Notes under the pieces: model-generated
What the model saw: the letters and a program-made list of their open reading frames with translations, nothing else
Database searches by the model: none
Told to the model about the DNA's origin: nothing
Assembly: GCA_017962125.1 (NCBI GenBank)
Contig: JAGCVZ010000004.1
Location: 1-36,986 of the forward strand
Direction of reading: 5' to 3'
Source of the DNA: Alphaproteobacteria bacterium
Lineage (GTDB): Bacteria > Pseudomonadota > Alphaproteobacteria > Rs-D84
DNA length: 36,986 bases
Shown here: piece by piece, positions 8,298 through 19,289 of the stretch
Position numbering within the stretch: the stretch's first letter is position 1
Layout: each line of letters opens with the position of its first letter
Translations under genes and position numbers: made by a program

Positions 8298-8828
8298 ATG
8301 AAAAAAGCACTGTGGGCAATTGTCGCGATAATCGCAATCGTTATGGTTGACCAAATTACCAAGGGCGCGTTATTGTATTTAATAACTGGTTCGGCATTTG
8401 TTTGGGGCGCGGCGTGGACCGTTGTGCCTGTGCCGTATCTGATGCGACACGTTACAAATTTTTTTAATGTTGTATTCACATGGAATCCGGGGACGGCGTT
8501 TTCACTGTTTCGGAATTTCGGTGATAACTTGCCGGCGATAATGACAATCGCAACTGGTGCAATAATCGCACTAATTTTGTATTACTTGTTTGCGCGCGCA
8601 AAAAATTATGAACGTGTTCCACTTATTTTAATTGCGGGTGGCGCGCTTGGAAATTTTGTTGATAGGTTGCGTTTCGGTGCGGTGATTGATTTCCTCGATT
8701 TTCATATAGGTGGCGCGCATTGGCCGGCGTTTAATGTTGCAGACAGCTTTATTACACTTGGTGTTTTGCTTTACATTTTGAATTGGTGGTTGGCGCGCCG
8801 TCGTTGTATGCGTAATTTAAAAGGATAA
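8298..8828 (+). CDS. lspA: lipoprotein signal peptidase LspA
   Basis: A 176-residue inner-membrane aspartyl protease that removes signal peptides from prolipoproteins after diacylglyceryl transfer. It has four hydrophobic segments. Family motifs present: VDQITKG near residue 15, FNVVFTWNPGTAFSLF near 55, and the two catalytic-Asp boxes ALGNFVDRL and FNVADSFI in the C-terminal half. The start at 8298 is supported by the promoter and AAAGGA; starting further upstream would add 39 residues unlike the family. yidC follows after 3 nt. The lipoprotein at 21263-21703 is a likely substrate. Confidence 0.94.
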   Translation: MKKALWAIVAIIAIVMVDQITKGALLYLITGSAFVWGAAWTVVPVPYLMRHVTNFFNVVFTWNPGTAFSLFRNFGDNLPAIMTIATGAIIALILYYLFARAKNYERVPLILIAGGALGNFVDRLRFGAVIDFLDFHIGGAHWPAFNVADSFITLGVLLYILNWWLARRRCMRNLKG

Positions 8829-8831
8829 AAA

Positions 8832-10412
8832 ATGGTAAAATTTCTTGAGAATAATAATTCAGGCTTTGCGGCGTGGAATGCTAATAGGAATACAACCGCA
8901 AAACCAAAATCAAAGTTAGGCTCCTTTTTATGGTGGTTTATTTTATTCCTAGGTTCATGGTGGCTGATTAGTATGTGGACTGCACCAAAAAATGTGCCCA
9001 CGCCAACAGATGCGGATATTGCTATTATTTCATCGGGGGCAATCGATATGCCGTCGCATGAAATTTCTTCGGATAAAATAAGTGCGGATGTGCGGGGGCT
9101 GCGTATTTCAAATGTTGCTTTGATAGATTATGCAGCAAAGTCCAATGATGATGCAGAACGTGTAAAATTACTTGGTGCGGAAAACGATTTCTTGGAAATC
9201 GGATTAAACGCAACTGGCACGACTGCGCCTGATGCAAATACTGTATGGCAAGATACCGCGGGTAAAATGACCTGGCGTAATTCCGATGGTGTTGTATTTA
9301 CGCGCGACGTAACGGTTGATGGGTATTTAGTTACGATTACCGACAGTGTCGAAAATAAAACATCACGCGATATTTCTTTTGCACCGTATGCGCGCATCGT
9401 ACGCGGTGGTTCGCAATCTTCGGCTGGTGTTGCGACGGGCGCGGTGACGAATACGAATTCCCGGATTCACTATGTTGATTGGGGAAAGATGGCCAAGAAA
9501 TCTTATGTTTATTCGACAACAAATGGTTTTGTTGGGTTTGCTGACCAATATTGGCAAACAATCGCGAATATAAAATCGCCGGACCAAACAATGCGCACGA
9601 AATCAATTGCAGATAAATATGTTGCAGATTCTGTGGCGGCACCAATTGTTGTCAAACCAAATGATACGGGTATTTTCACAACAACGGTTTTTGCCGGACC
9701 GCGTGAACAGCGCATTTTGGATACGGCGGAAACAACAATTCCTGGAATTGCCGAGACGGTGGATTATGGTTGGTTTTGGTTCTTTGCGCGACCATTGCTT
9801 TGGGCGTTAAACATTTTGAATTCATTTGTGATGAATTATGGGGTTGCGATAATCTTGCTGACGATTTTGTTGCGCTTGTTGATGTGGCCACTTACGCGTA
9901 AATCTTATGTGTCGTCAATAAAGATGCAACAGATGCAACCGGAATTAAAACGCATACAGAAACTTTACGCGAATGACAAGGCGCGCCTGCAAATGGAAAT
10001 GATGAATTTGTATCGCACGCATAAAACTTCGCCTATGTCGGGTTGTTTGCCGATGCTGATTCAGATTCCGATTTTCTTTGCGCTTTATAAAGCACTGCTT
10101 GTTTCTGTGAATATGAGAAATGCGCACTTCCTTTGGATAAATGATTTGGCGGCGATGGACCCATACTTTATCTTGCCGATACTTATGGGTGCGACAATGT
10201 GGTTGCAACAATACTTGCAATCAGGGCGTACTAAAAACACAGATGGTAATGATGCGATGGCGCAAACAGGGCGCATGATGAAGTGGTTGCCGATAATCTT
10301 TACTATAATGTTTGCATGGATGCCCGCGGGATTGGTTCTGTATTGGACGGTATCGAACATATTCGGCATAGTCCAAACATACATCATCAAACGCCGATTA
10401 AATGGTAAATAG
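8832..10412 (+). CDS. yidC: membrane protein insertase YidC
   Basis: A 526-residue YidC/Oxa1 insertase. The N-terminus has a membrane anchor (about residues 33-50), then a large periplasmic domain (about 55-310) of the Gram-negative type. The conserved core (about 325-520) holds five membrane segments and the cytoplasmic hairpin (KMQQMQPELKRIQKLY), with the typical SPMSGCLPMLIQIPIFFALY stretch. It inserts inner-membrane proteins alone or with SecYEG. It is transcribed with lspA and is followed by a strong terminator. The Shine-Dalgarno AAAAGGA overlaps the lspA end. Stop codon is TAG. Confidence 0.95.
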   Translation: MVKFLENNNSGFAAWNANRNTTAKPKSKLGSFLWWFILFLGSWWLISMWTAPKNVPTPTDADIAIISSGAIDMPSHEISSDKISADVRGLRISNVALIDYAAKSNDDAERVKLLGAENDFLEIGLNATGTTAPDANTVWQDTAGKMTWRNSDGVVFTRDVTVDGYLVTITDSVENKTSRDISFAPYARIVRGGSQSSAGVATGAVTNTNSRIHYVDWGKMAKKSYVYSTTNGFVGFADQYWQTIANIKSPDQTMRTKSIADKYVADSVAAPIVVKPNDTGIFTTTVFAGPREQRILDTAETTIPGIAETVDYGWFWFFARPLLWALNILNSFVMNYGVAIILLTILLRLLMWPLTRKSYVSSIKMQQMQPELKRIQKLYANDKARLQMEMMNLYRTHKTSPMSGCLPMLIQIPIFFALYKALLVSVNMRNAHFLWINDLAAMDPYFILPILMGATMWLQQYLQSGRTKNTDGNDAMAQTGRMMKWLPIIFTIMFAWMPAGLVLYWTVSNIFGIVQTYIIKRRLNGK

Positions 10413-10418
10413 AAAAAT

Positions 10419-10443
10419 GCCCGTCATAAAGACGGGCTTTTTT
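10419..10443 (+). terminator. terminator of lspA-yidC
   Basis: GCCCGTC (10419-10425), loop ATAAA, GACGGGC (10431-10437), then six T. On the minus strand a shorter T-run follows, so it may also serve the convergent gene ending at 10442. Confidence 0.88.
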
Positions 10444-10777
10444 ATTCCGCAATCGCGCGATACAGTGCATCGGGTGTTTGTATAAACGGCGCACGCAGTT
10501 GAATCGCATTTTTTGCCATATTGACACAGGTCCAATTTTTTCGTGGAAAATTTCGTGATAATTCGCATGGCACGTAAACAAAGCACCAACCGTATTGTTG
10601 CAATACTTTCATGTCTTTTGCCCTTAGGTGAATTTTTTCAATATGTCCATGCGATACGAATTGATAGAGCGTAAATTCCGTTGCGTTACGTACAATAACT
10701 GCACAGTGTTTGAACTTTTTACAAAATATGTTTGGTAAAATTTTAGAAGATTGTTGTGCAAAACCAATAATAACCAT
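10442..10777 (-). CDS. small protein, possible permuted NlpC/P60 (papain-like) fold
   Basis: A 111-residue protein without signal peptide. A His in FKHCAVIV (about residue 23) followed by a strand, and a Cys in WTCVNMAKNAI (about residue 85) at the start of a helix, recall the permuted papain-like families (LRAT/YiiX type), in which His precedes the catalytic Cys. The C-terminus (APFIQTPDALYRAI) fits the helix that follows in some of these. This is recognition by motif layout only, and the protein could be something else. AAAAGGA lies about 7 nt before the ATG. It lies 17 nt downstream of the 114-residue gene, presumably one operon. Confidence 0.55.
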   Translation of the reverse strand: MVIIGFAQQSSKILPNIFCKKFKHCAVIVRNATEFTLYQFVSHGHIEKIHLRAKDMKVLQQYGWCFVYVPCELSRNFPRKNWTCVNMAKNAIQLRAPFIQTPDALYRAIAE

Positions 10778-10794
10778 ATCAAAATCCTTTTCTT

Positions 10795-11139
10795 TTATTC
10801 AATCCAACCTTTTACACGCGCGGCATTTTCTATGACCTGCATAGCCGAATCCCATACAGCGGCGGCATGATTTTCGCGCCATATATATTGATGTGGTGCG
10901 CGATGCCGATCACCGAATTCTTTGATAATGGCTAATTGTTCATCGTTTAATTTCCCAGATAGGTAAAGTTTTGTAATCATTGTTTCTACGTCGACCAATT
11001 CGCAAACACGTCGCGTTGCCACGCCACCACGATATTGACCAATATCGTTACGCACAGATTTAGAATACAAAAACCAAAACCATAGTTGTTCCGCGTTTTG
11101 AAATTTTTCTGGGATTATATTTATTTGTGATTGATTCAT
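10795..11139 (-). CDS. hypothetical protein (114 aa)
   Basis: An unrecognised 114-residue, mostly helical, soluble protein. Aromatic clusters (AEQLWFWFLYSKS near residue 17, HQYIWRENHAAAVWDSAMQ near 85) suggest a compact helical bundle. The start at 11139 is chosen because a strong AAAGGAG lies 6 nt upstream; the in-frame codons before it look non-coding. It precedes the putative papain-like gene by 17 nt, so the two probably work together. Function unknown. Confidence 0.65.
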   Translation of the reverse strand: MNQSQINIIPEKFQNAEQLWFWFLYSKSVRNDIGQYRGGVATRRVCELVDVETMITKLYLSGKLNDEQLAIIKEFGDRHRAPHQYIWRENHAAAVWDSAMQVIENAARVKGWIE

Positions 11140-11302
11140 TATAGTTTCTCCTTTTTTTCTTGTTATGTTGAATATATAAAAGTTGGATTGATTAAAGTGA
11201 ATAGTTACAACCATAAATTGAAACTAAGTTTGATATATCGATTCGTTTTTGGTTTATGAAAAATGTTTTGCGAATCGAAAAAAACTTTGTTTTTTAATAA
11301 AA

Positions 11303-11325
11303 GGCGATGCATAAACAGCATCGCC
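11303..11325 (-). terminator. second terminator-like hairpin downstream of virB10
   Basis: GGCGATGC, 7-nt loop, GCATCGCC; on the minus strand it is followed by TTTTATT. It lies 58 bases beyond the first terminator of the vir operon. No gene is visible between the two, so it is either a back-up terminator or the end of a small RNA. Confidence 0.55.
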
Positions 11326-11382
11326 TCTCTCCATATGGTCATAATAAATTTTTATGTCATAATTAAATCCTTTTGGTTAAAA

Positions 11383-11402
11383 AAACCGCCGTACGGCGGT
11401 TT
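11383..11402. terminator. terminator of the virB8-B9-B10 operon
   Basis: A fully palindromic 20-bp stretch, AAACCGCC-GTAC-GGCGGTTT. On the minus strand it is followed by T residues, 24 bases after the virB10 stop. The rest of 11140-11426 contains no gene I can support. Confidence 0.8.
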
Positions 11403-11426
11403 CGTTATTTCTTATGATTGTTCGCA

Positions 11427-13877
11427 CTAGAACGTAATCGGCGGGAAACAATCACCACCCGCGTTCGGACAGCAATTAAACCCGGCTTCGCCCATATCTG
11501 TATACGTTTCGCCTGGACAGCAGCCATTTGCATCAGGATTTGCCCCGCCATCACATGTAATAACAGAAGTATTTTGTTGCGGTGCGGATGTTGCCGCCGG
11601 TGCTTCTTTCTTGAACGGATTCTTTATGGTTTCCCCGTCTTCTTTGTATTCAAGTCCAAGAACCTGTGTATTATATTCCTTGGTATTTGGTCCGCCGTCG
11701 TATTCAGACTTTTGTACGGCGTTGGCTTGTTGATTTTGAAACACCGCTTTCTGTTTTGCATTGTTTATCGCATCATATGTTGCAAACGAACGACAATAAA
11801 AGTCAAGTGTTGCAAAACTGTAATTTTTACATGTAGAATTATTCTGCCAGTCAGCAATAGCTCTACACGCTGCATTCTTGTCATCACATTTACAACAATC
11901 TGCTCTTAATGATGATTCCAGCATCGAACGAACTTGACCAATAAGTTCAGAGATATCGCCGGAGGTTGTAAACTGATCTTCGCTTGTAGGTTTTCCTGAA
12001 GTATCGCGTTCCTCGTCTTGTTTATAAGCTTTTATTGCGCATTTTTTGCCAGGATTATCCGCCGGGTCGCCACATGTTACAAATAAATCAACCGGCGAAA
12101 ATACAGTTATACGTGTCCCCGCGGCAATTGAAAAAGGTGGCGTTGTGTTATCCATAACATCAACCAACAATTTTGTTGCGACATTATTCCATGCCGTAAT
12201 AATTTCATTCTTGGCAAGTTCAGAGGAACGCACGGTTCCACTTTGCACAACAGTATTATTATCCAAATCAATTTGATTCACGAATGCATCAGAAATTGGT
12301 GCAATCAAATTCACCGCCGCCGGCACAATTGCGGTAAGCATCGGCATGATAAATTGTTGCAAATAATCCGTACTGCCATGACCGGGAACACCCTTGCGCC
12401 CTTGGGAATCAGCGGAAAATGGCAACGAACCGCGTTCAAAATTAAACTCTACGCCATCTGGGCGAATAAATTGATACCATTCTATCTGCATACGTCCAAC
12501 TGCCTTGTATGGTCCCGGTAATTCACCAGTGACATACCCAAGCATCAAAGTTCCTGTTGGAATAATAACTGTGCGACCATTGTCAGAATAAACATTCCTG
12601 TCTACGGTTGCACGCACTGGTAAACCGTTGGCTAACAATTTAGCATCCGCCTGGATATCGGAAACAATTGTTGCCGGAATAGGTTTATATTGACGCAGGA
12701 CAAACGACCTGTCATATGGCATAGATGAGAACACGCCACCTTGTTGCCCAGAACCCAAATAGCGTTGTTTGCCTAACTTATCTTTATTTAATGTCACACC
12801 AGGTTTAAAAGTGTTATCCCCTTGACCTGACTTGTTTAGCAAATCCATTGCCAGAGCTTCAAGTTCTGTATCTTCCAACTGTCGTGCGTGGCTGCCACGG
12901 GTGCGCACAGTCCGTCCTTCTAGATTAGGCAGCAGATTTTGAGCAATTATGCGAATATGTTCTGCATCCGACCCAATTCGCCGCGCCGGATTTGAAATGT
13001 CCATAATATAGCCTGTATCTGGATTATAAGTTCCAGTTGGTGACACACAATTTATATCTGAAAAAGGATGATAATAATATGCGCCACCCGACGGTTTAAT
13101 CCAACCACTTTGTACACCCGCCATGTTGTAACCAGGAAAAGAAAATTCAGAGCACGCCGAACCAAACGCTGGTTTAATTGGTGCCGCCTTTTGTGGTGTC
13201 GCAGTTTCGGGCCAATCGTATTCCGGCATAGAGACATCATCAAAATTAAACTCTGGTGCAACATCATCAACATCTTGTTCAAAATCATATGTTGGTTCAG
13301 GTTCCAAGGACGGTTCTGGTTCGGGTTCTGGTTCGGATTCGCTTTTTGAAACTGGCTTAGGTTTCGCGGTTTCTTTGGCACCTATAACAATTTCTATCGC
13401 TTTTGGCATATCTGTTTCCATACCAGTAGTCAAATCAGTCCACTTAATTGCGACATTTACAGCCGTCATCGAAAGAGGGTGCTTTGGCTGATACTTTAAC
13501 CGTATATAACAAGATATATTCTCGTCAATAATAGTATTTTCATTGGTACAGGTTTCTGACGCGGAAATACCCGCCGCATCGTTTGTATCGCCATCAACTA
13601 CCACATCGACACCAGTTATTTGTGCTTGAACATTTGCGGATACCGTATATTCAATCTCTTGCGTGTCGCCGACATAAGTATCAACCCAATCTACTGGGGC
13701 ATTCGGCGATATAATCAGTTCTGGCGTTACAGGCAAAGGTGATTCAACAATAGACACCTTCTTGGTTTGCTTCCCCCTTGTTAGTATGACAAACAAGACA
13801 ACCACAACAATGATTGCAACAATCAATAAAATCCAATGCAACGTGCGTGGCGAAGATTCTTTTGATTCAATGCTCAT
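11427..13877 (-). CDS. virB10: VirB10/TrbI-like T4SS core protein with extra N-terminal domain and Cys-rich tail
   Basis: An 816-residue protein. Residues 1-12 are cytoplasmic, followed by one membrane segment (about 13-33). Then comes a beta-rich domain (about 45-160), an acidic Glu-Pro repeat linker (about 170-235) and an unassigned segment. The TrbI/VirB10 domain spans about 370-605, with IPATIVSDIQAD, VIIPTGTLMLG and GHGSTDYLQQF typical of the outer-membrane-complex fold. VirB10 spans both membranes and transmits energy to the outer pore. The last about 210 residues extend beyond the normal end and hold about 13 Cys, including CC pairs, so disulfides are likely. AGAAGGA lies upstream of the ATG. 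Normal VirB10 is about 380-480 residues; DotG/IcmE-like relatives are longer. Confidence 0.87.
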   Translation of the reverse strand: MSIESKESSPRTLHWILLIVAIIVVVVLFVILTRGKQTKKVSIVESPLPVTPELIISPNAPVDWVDTYVGDTQEIEYTVSANVQAQITGVDVVVDGDTNDAAGISASETCTNENTIIDENISCYIRLKYQPKHPLSMTAVNVAIKWTDLTTGMETDMPKAIEIVIGAKETAKPKPVSKSESEPEPEPEPSLEPEPTYDFEQDVDDVAPEFNFDDVSMPEYDWPETATPQKAAPIKPAFGSACSEFSFPGYNMAGVQSGWIKPSGGAYYYHPFSDINCVSPTGTYNPDTGYIMDISNPARRIGSDAEHIRIIAQNLLPNLEGRTVRTRGSHARQLEDTELEALAMDLLNKSGQGDNTFKPGVTLNKDKLGKQRYLGSGQQGGVFSSMPYDRSFVLRQYKPIPATIVSDIQADAKLLANGLPVRATVDRNVYSDNGRTVIIPTGTLMLGYVTGELPGPYKAVGRMQIEWYQFIRPDGVEFNFERGSLPFSADSQGRKGVPGHGSTDYLQQFIMPMLTAIVPAAVNLIAPISDAFVNQIDLDNNTVVQSGTVRSSELAKNEIITAWNNVATKLLVDVMDNTTPPFSIAAGTRITVFSPVDLFVTCGDPADNPGKKCAIKAYKQDEERDTSGKPTSEDQFTTSGDISELIGQVRSMLESSLRADCCKCDDKNAACRAIADWQNNSTCKNYSFATLDFYCRSFATYDAINNAKQKAVFQNQQANAVQKSEYDGGPNTKEYNTQVLGLEYKEDGETIKNPFKKEAPAATSAPQQNTSVITCDGGANPDANGCCPGETYTDMGEAGFNCCPNAGGDCFPPITF

Positions 13878-13903
13878 AACCCATTCCTTCTACAATGTAA
13901 CCG

Positions 13904-15436
13904 TTATTGAATACGCACAACTTGGCAACTTGCACCACTGAATTTCAGCAACTGGTCACACAATTGTTGTGCGGTATCAATATCTGGCATAGGCCCAATA
14001 CGCAACCGATACAAACGTGCTGCCGAAGATGTCGCACCAAGTTCGCCTACACCTTCTTCATCAACGGCATAAAACACGCTATCTTTGTATTTATTTAGCA
14101 ACCCTTTACCATCATTACCACTAAACTTTGCAACAAGATTTGCCCAATATTCATCTAACGCTTTTATGCTACTATCAGACCGTAATTCAACGGCAACCCC
14201 ACTTTGATTGCTTGTAATCAGCGGTATGTTTGATTGTGGAAGATAAGAGCCGGCTGTTACACGTTCTGTGGGTAGCATGTTTATTCCTTGGGTACCACCA
14301 CTAACCACTGGTGCATTGTATGTTCCATACATATTCACCATTGCCCCAGGATTATTTAATACTTGGGCGTTTGGAACATTACTAATATATGTCGGACTGG
14401 CGGTCAAATTTCCATAATCCGCATTTATTGCGGTCATATCTGCAGAATAAACCATATTATTCAGAGATTGCCCTGACATCATGCTTTGTGCAACATTTGC
14501 TTCTGCTAATGCCATTACGCTTGCAGTGTCCGCAATCAAGAACGGTTTTGCACGTTTCTTTATACATACAATTCTTTGCCCGCTGCGCAGAACCATGTCG
14601 CCTACGGCTTCTACAATCAGCAATCTGCCATCTTGACCATCTGTGCGAAAACCAACAGGTGATTCACCGCCTTCTACTAACAGCGACACAACTGGTCGTT
14701 GAGTCATAGAAATAACTTTGTCACCAAAATCAATATATGTGAACACTCTGTCGCGCCACACGCGTTCCGGAGCAATTACATAGTCATCTGGGTTTGGAAC
14801 AAAGATATCTAAGTCAAAACGAAATTCCGACGGATCTATCTTCATTGTTTTAATCCAGTCGTAATCTTCGCCGTCAACCCCTACTGTTCCAGTCTTTGTA
14901 CCACTGGACTTAAATATAGAATTCATAGCACCACCGGTTGGCGCACTTGCAGCGCCCGCCATAGGTAACCGTGCATTTCCGTCCAAGACAACATCAACCT
15001 GAGAATAAGTAATTTCTGATGCGTTTGAAGGTTCGCTACGCAGATAGAATGTATAAATGTTTCCAGATTTTCCGGTTACAATCAAATTTGTATCCGAACC
15101 CATATTGTCCGGTGCAGGCGTAATATAAAGTGTGCGACCACCTTGGTTTCCCTTGATTTCAAAGAAACCTTCATTTCCAACGATTGCATCTTCAATTTGT
15201 TCGCCACGTGGCAGATTTACCATCGTCACCATTCCATTGCGCAATTTTACAGGTAATACAGTTCCAGCACTCCATGCAAGCTGTGCGTATCCAGGTTTTA
15301 AACTGCCACTTGCCATATTTGCATTTGGATTATCCCATGCCTCTTGAATGCCCCAATCGGTTCGTGCCACAGCACCCATTATAGGACAAAGTATCGTCAC
15401 ACAGAGTGCAAAATTAAAAATCCAAAACGCTTTCAT
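13904..15436 (-). CDS. virB9: VirB9-like T4SS outer-membrane-complex protein with C-terminal SPOR-like domain
   Basis: A 510-residue exported protein. The signal peptide covers about residues 1-24 (cleavage near AVA|RTDW). The N-terminal VirB9/CagX-type domain shows alternating strands (GQGGRTLYITPAP, IYTFYLRSEP). A second VirB9-like beta domain (about 215-300) contains VWRDRVFTYIDFGD and DMVLRSGQRIVCIKK. A Gly/Asn-rich linker (about 310-410) follows. The final about 40 residues (LYRLRIGPMPDIDTA...) look like a SPOR domain, suggesting peptidoglycan binding. VirB9 forms the outer-membrane ring with VirB7 and VirB10. The family is usually under 300 residues, so this one is nearly doubled. AAGGAAGGA precedes the ATG. 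Confidence 0.85.
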   Translation of the reverse strand: MKAFWIFNFALCVTILCPIMGAVARTDWGIQEAWDNPNANMASGSLKPGYAQLAWSAGTVLPVKLRNGMVTMVNLPRGEQIEDAIVGNEGFFEIKGNQGGRTLYITPAPDNMGSDTNLIVTGKSGNIYTFYLRSEPSNASEITYSQVDVVLDGNARLPMAGAASAPTGGAMNSIFKSSGTKTGTVGVDGEDYDWIKTMKIDPSEFRFDLDIFVPNPDDYVIAPERVWRDRVFTYIDFGDKVISMTQRPVVSLLVEGGESPVGFRTDGQDGRLLIVEAVGDMVLRSGQRIVCIKKRAKPFLIADTASVMALAEANVAQSMMSGQSLNNMVYSADMTAINADYGNLTASPTYISNVPNAQVLNNPGAMVNMYGTYNAPVVSGGTQGINMLPTERVTAGSYLPQSNIPLITSNQSGVAVELRSDSSIKALDEYWANLVAKFSGNDGKGLLNKYKDSVFYAVDEEGVGELGATSSAARLYRLRIGPMPDIDTAQQLCDQLLKFSGASCQVVRIQ

Positions 15437-15459
15437 TTTTTTCCTTCCTTTTTTGCATA

Positions 15460-16122
15460 TTATCTATAAGTCTGTATCCAATTAAGTGGATCCGAACCAT
15501 TTAATACCTTGTATTCCTGAACTTTTAAACCTAATGGATTATTCAGTCTTTCTATCCATCGAATTACCGCATCATTATCTTCGGACAGTACAATCTGAAT
15601 CTTATAATCTTTTTTATTTGTTGGACCATTGTTTGAATCACAATAGTATCGCATAGTTACCGTATAGGTGTTTTTACTAAGCACCAGTGGTGAACCAATA
15701 AACGTTACCGGGCATGTAAATTCAAGCTCAGGGTAATCATCTTGGATTGCATTATACATATCTGTCTTTGTAAAAGCATTGTAAACCTCTGGTGAAGACC
15801 ATGTTGCAACCACGCCACCATCGCTGTTCCATTTGCGACGCATTATAGACGTATTCCGTTCGACTTCGTTCCTGGCGCGCACATATTCCATAACAAAGGC
15901 TTTTTTATAATTTTCAATACTTCCAGAATCCGCCGGCAAATCAGTAATCTGAATACTAGATGAATTTGCAGGTTTTGTCGTTATAAAGAAAACTTCCGGT
16001 CGGTTTAGCGGGAACATTTTACCAAGTGTCATAAACAAAACGAACACCACCACCACCATTCCGGCGAATACAAAGACGATAAGTCTTGATAACAAAACTG
16101 GCGGTTCTATGCGGTGTTGCAA
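15460..16122 (-). CDS. virB8: VirB8-like T4SS inner-membrane protein
   Basis: A 220-residue bitopic protein with a short cytoplasmic N-terminus, one membrane segment (about 12-35) and a periplasmic NTF2-like domain. Family marks include YVRARNEV near residue 80, the WSSPEVYNAF helix, and the C-terminal NPLGLKVQEYKVL. VirB8 is an assembly factor linking the inner-membrane complex to VirB9/VirB10. The start codon is probably TTG: GGGAGGA sits 7 nt upstream and no ATG fits. It is the first gene of the operon, 23 nt before virB9. No virB7, virB6, ATPase or coupling-protein gene is present here. Confidence 0.85.
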   Translation of the reverse strand: MQHRIEPPVLLSRLIVFVFAGMVVVVFVLFMTLGKMFPLNRPEVFFITTKPANSSSIQITDLPADSGSIENYKKAFVMEYVRARNEVERNTSIMRRKWNSDGGVVATWSSPEVYNAFTKTDMYNAIQDDYPELEFTCPVTFIGSPLVLSKNTYTVTMRYYCDSNNGPTNKKDYKIQIVLSEDNDAVIRWIERLNNPLGLKVQEYKVLNGSDPLNWIQTYR

Positions 16123-16133
16123 GGCAAAATCCT

Positions 16134-16179
16134 CCCTTTACTTAAAGGGATTGTAGAAAAAACATTGCATTCAATGCAA
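16134..16179 (-). promoter_or_regulatory. virB operon promoter with palindromic operator candidate
   Basis: Minus-strand -35 TTGCAT (16174-16179) and -10 TACAAT (16150-16155) are separated by 18 bp. A perfect 15-bp palindrome, TTGCATTGAATGCAA (16165-16179), covers the -35 box. A hairpin CCCTTT-loop-AAAGGG (16134-16149) then abuts the GGAGGA Shine-Dalgarno of virB8. This suggests control by a dimeric repressor at transcription and possibly by the hairpin at translation. Confidence 0.55.
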
Positions 16180-16311
16180 GGGAAAAATAAACATGTTTTG
16201 AAATAAAATATGAAAAAAATTTTTACAAAAAAAGACTTGCGTTGAAAAGGCTATTTTTGCAAAAACAAATTTGAATCGACGACACGATTTTTTAAAGCCC
16301 CAACACGACGG

Positions 16312-16335
16312 ATGTTCCTGTTTACATAGGAACAT
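16312..16335. repeat. 8-bp inverted repeat upstream of the virB promoter
   Basis: ATGTTCCT (16312-16319) and AGGAACAT (16328-16335) with an 8-nt loop. No T-run follows on either strand. The rest of 16180-16411 holds no gene. A short plus-strand open stretch at about 16347-16408 (ending DDTVDVVE) just before the terminator may be a gene remnant, but I cannot support it. Confidence 0.4.
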
Positions 16336-16410
16336 TATACAAAATAAAAGCCAATATCAACGGTGAGGTTTATTCTGTGTATGACGATACGGTTGATGTG
16401 GTGGAATAAT

Positions 16411-16443
16411 AAAAAAAATCCCCGAAAATTCGGGAATTTTTTA
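16411..16443. terminator. bidirectional terminator after the small membrane protein gene
   Basis: CCCGAA-AA-TTCGGG (16421-16434) is flanked by A-rich sequence on the left and a T-run on the right. On the minus strand it ends the gene at 16463-16699; on the plus strand it would also function. Confidence 0.8.
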
Positions 16444-16462
16444 TATGGCGCAAAGCCAATGT

Positions 16463-16699
16463 TTAACGACGGCGTGCGCCACCGTTGAATCCTGGTTTTT
16501 GTTGGGCAACGCCACTGCGACGTGACAAATAACGTGCGGCAATCAGAACTAACCATTCAACCGCCAACGCAGCCAAGAATGCCAATTTGCCTTCTTCCAT
16601 AGATATCCAACCCAACACATAAACAAACTGTGCGATAAATGAGATATACAATGCACAGAATATACCACCAAAGAACACTCTTTTCATTTTTCCTAACAT
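16463..16699 (-). CDS. small membrane protein (78 aa)
   Basis: A 78-residue protein with two hydrophobic segments (about 8-30 and 38-58) and a basic tail (RRSGVAQQKPGFNGGARRR). The ATG at 16699 is chosen because AAAAGGG lies 7 nt upstream. The reading frame stays open upstream to an ATG at 16819, but that part has no Shine-Dalgarno and lies inside the tmRNA coding piece, so I do not count it as protein. A terminator follows. Function unknown; it lies right behind ssrA on the same strand. Confidence 0.65.
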   Translation of the reverse strand: MLGKMKRVFFGGIFCALYISFIAQFVYVLGWISMEEGKLAFLAALAVEWLVLIAARYLSRRSGVAQQKPGFNGGARRR

Positions 16700-16730
16700 T
16701 TTTTTACCCTTTTTTCTTGTTTGTTTTACT

Positions 16731-19284
<2,554 letters not shown>

Positions 19285-19289
19285 TTACT

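Noticed and set aside
11212-11349. 45-codon minus-strand frame between the two terminators downstream of virB10
   Set aside because: It runs through the second terminator hairpin and has no convincing Shine-Dalgarno or protein-like composition.
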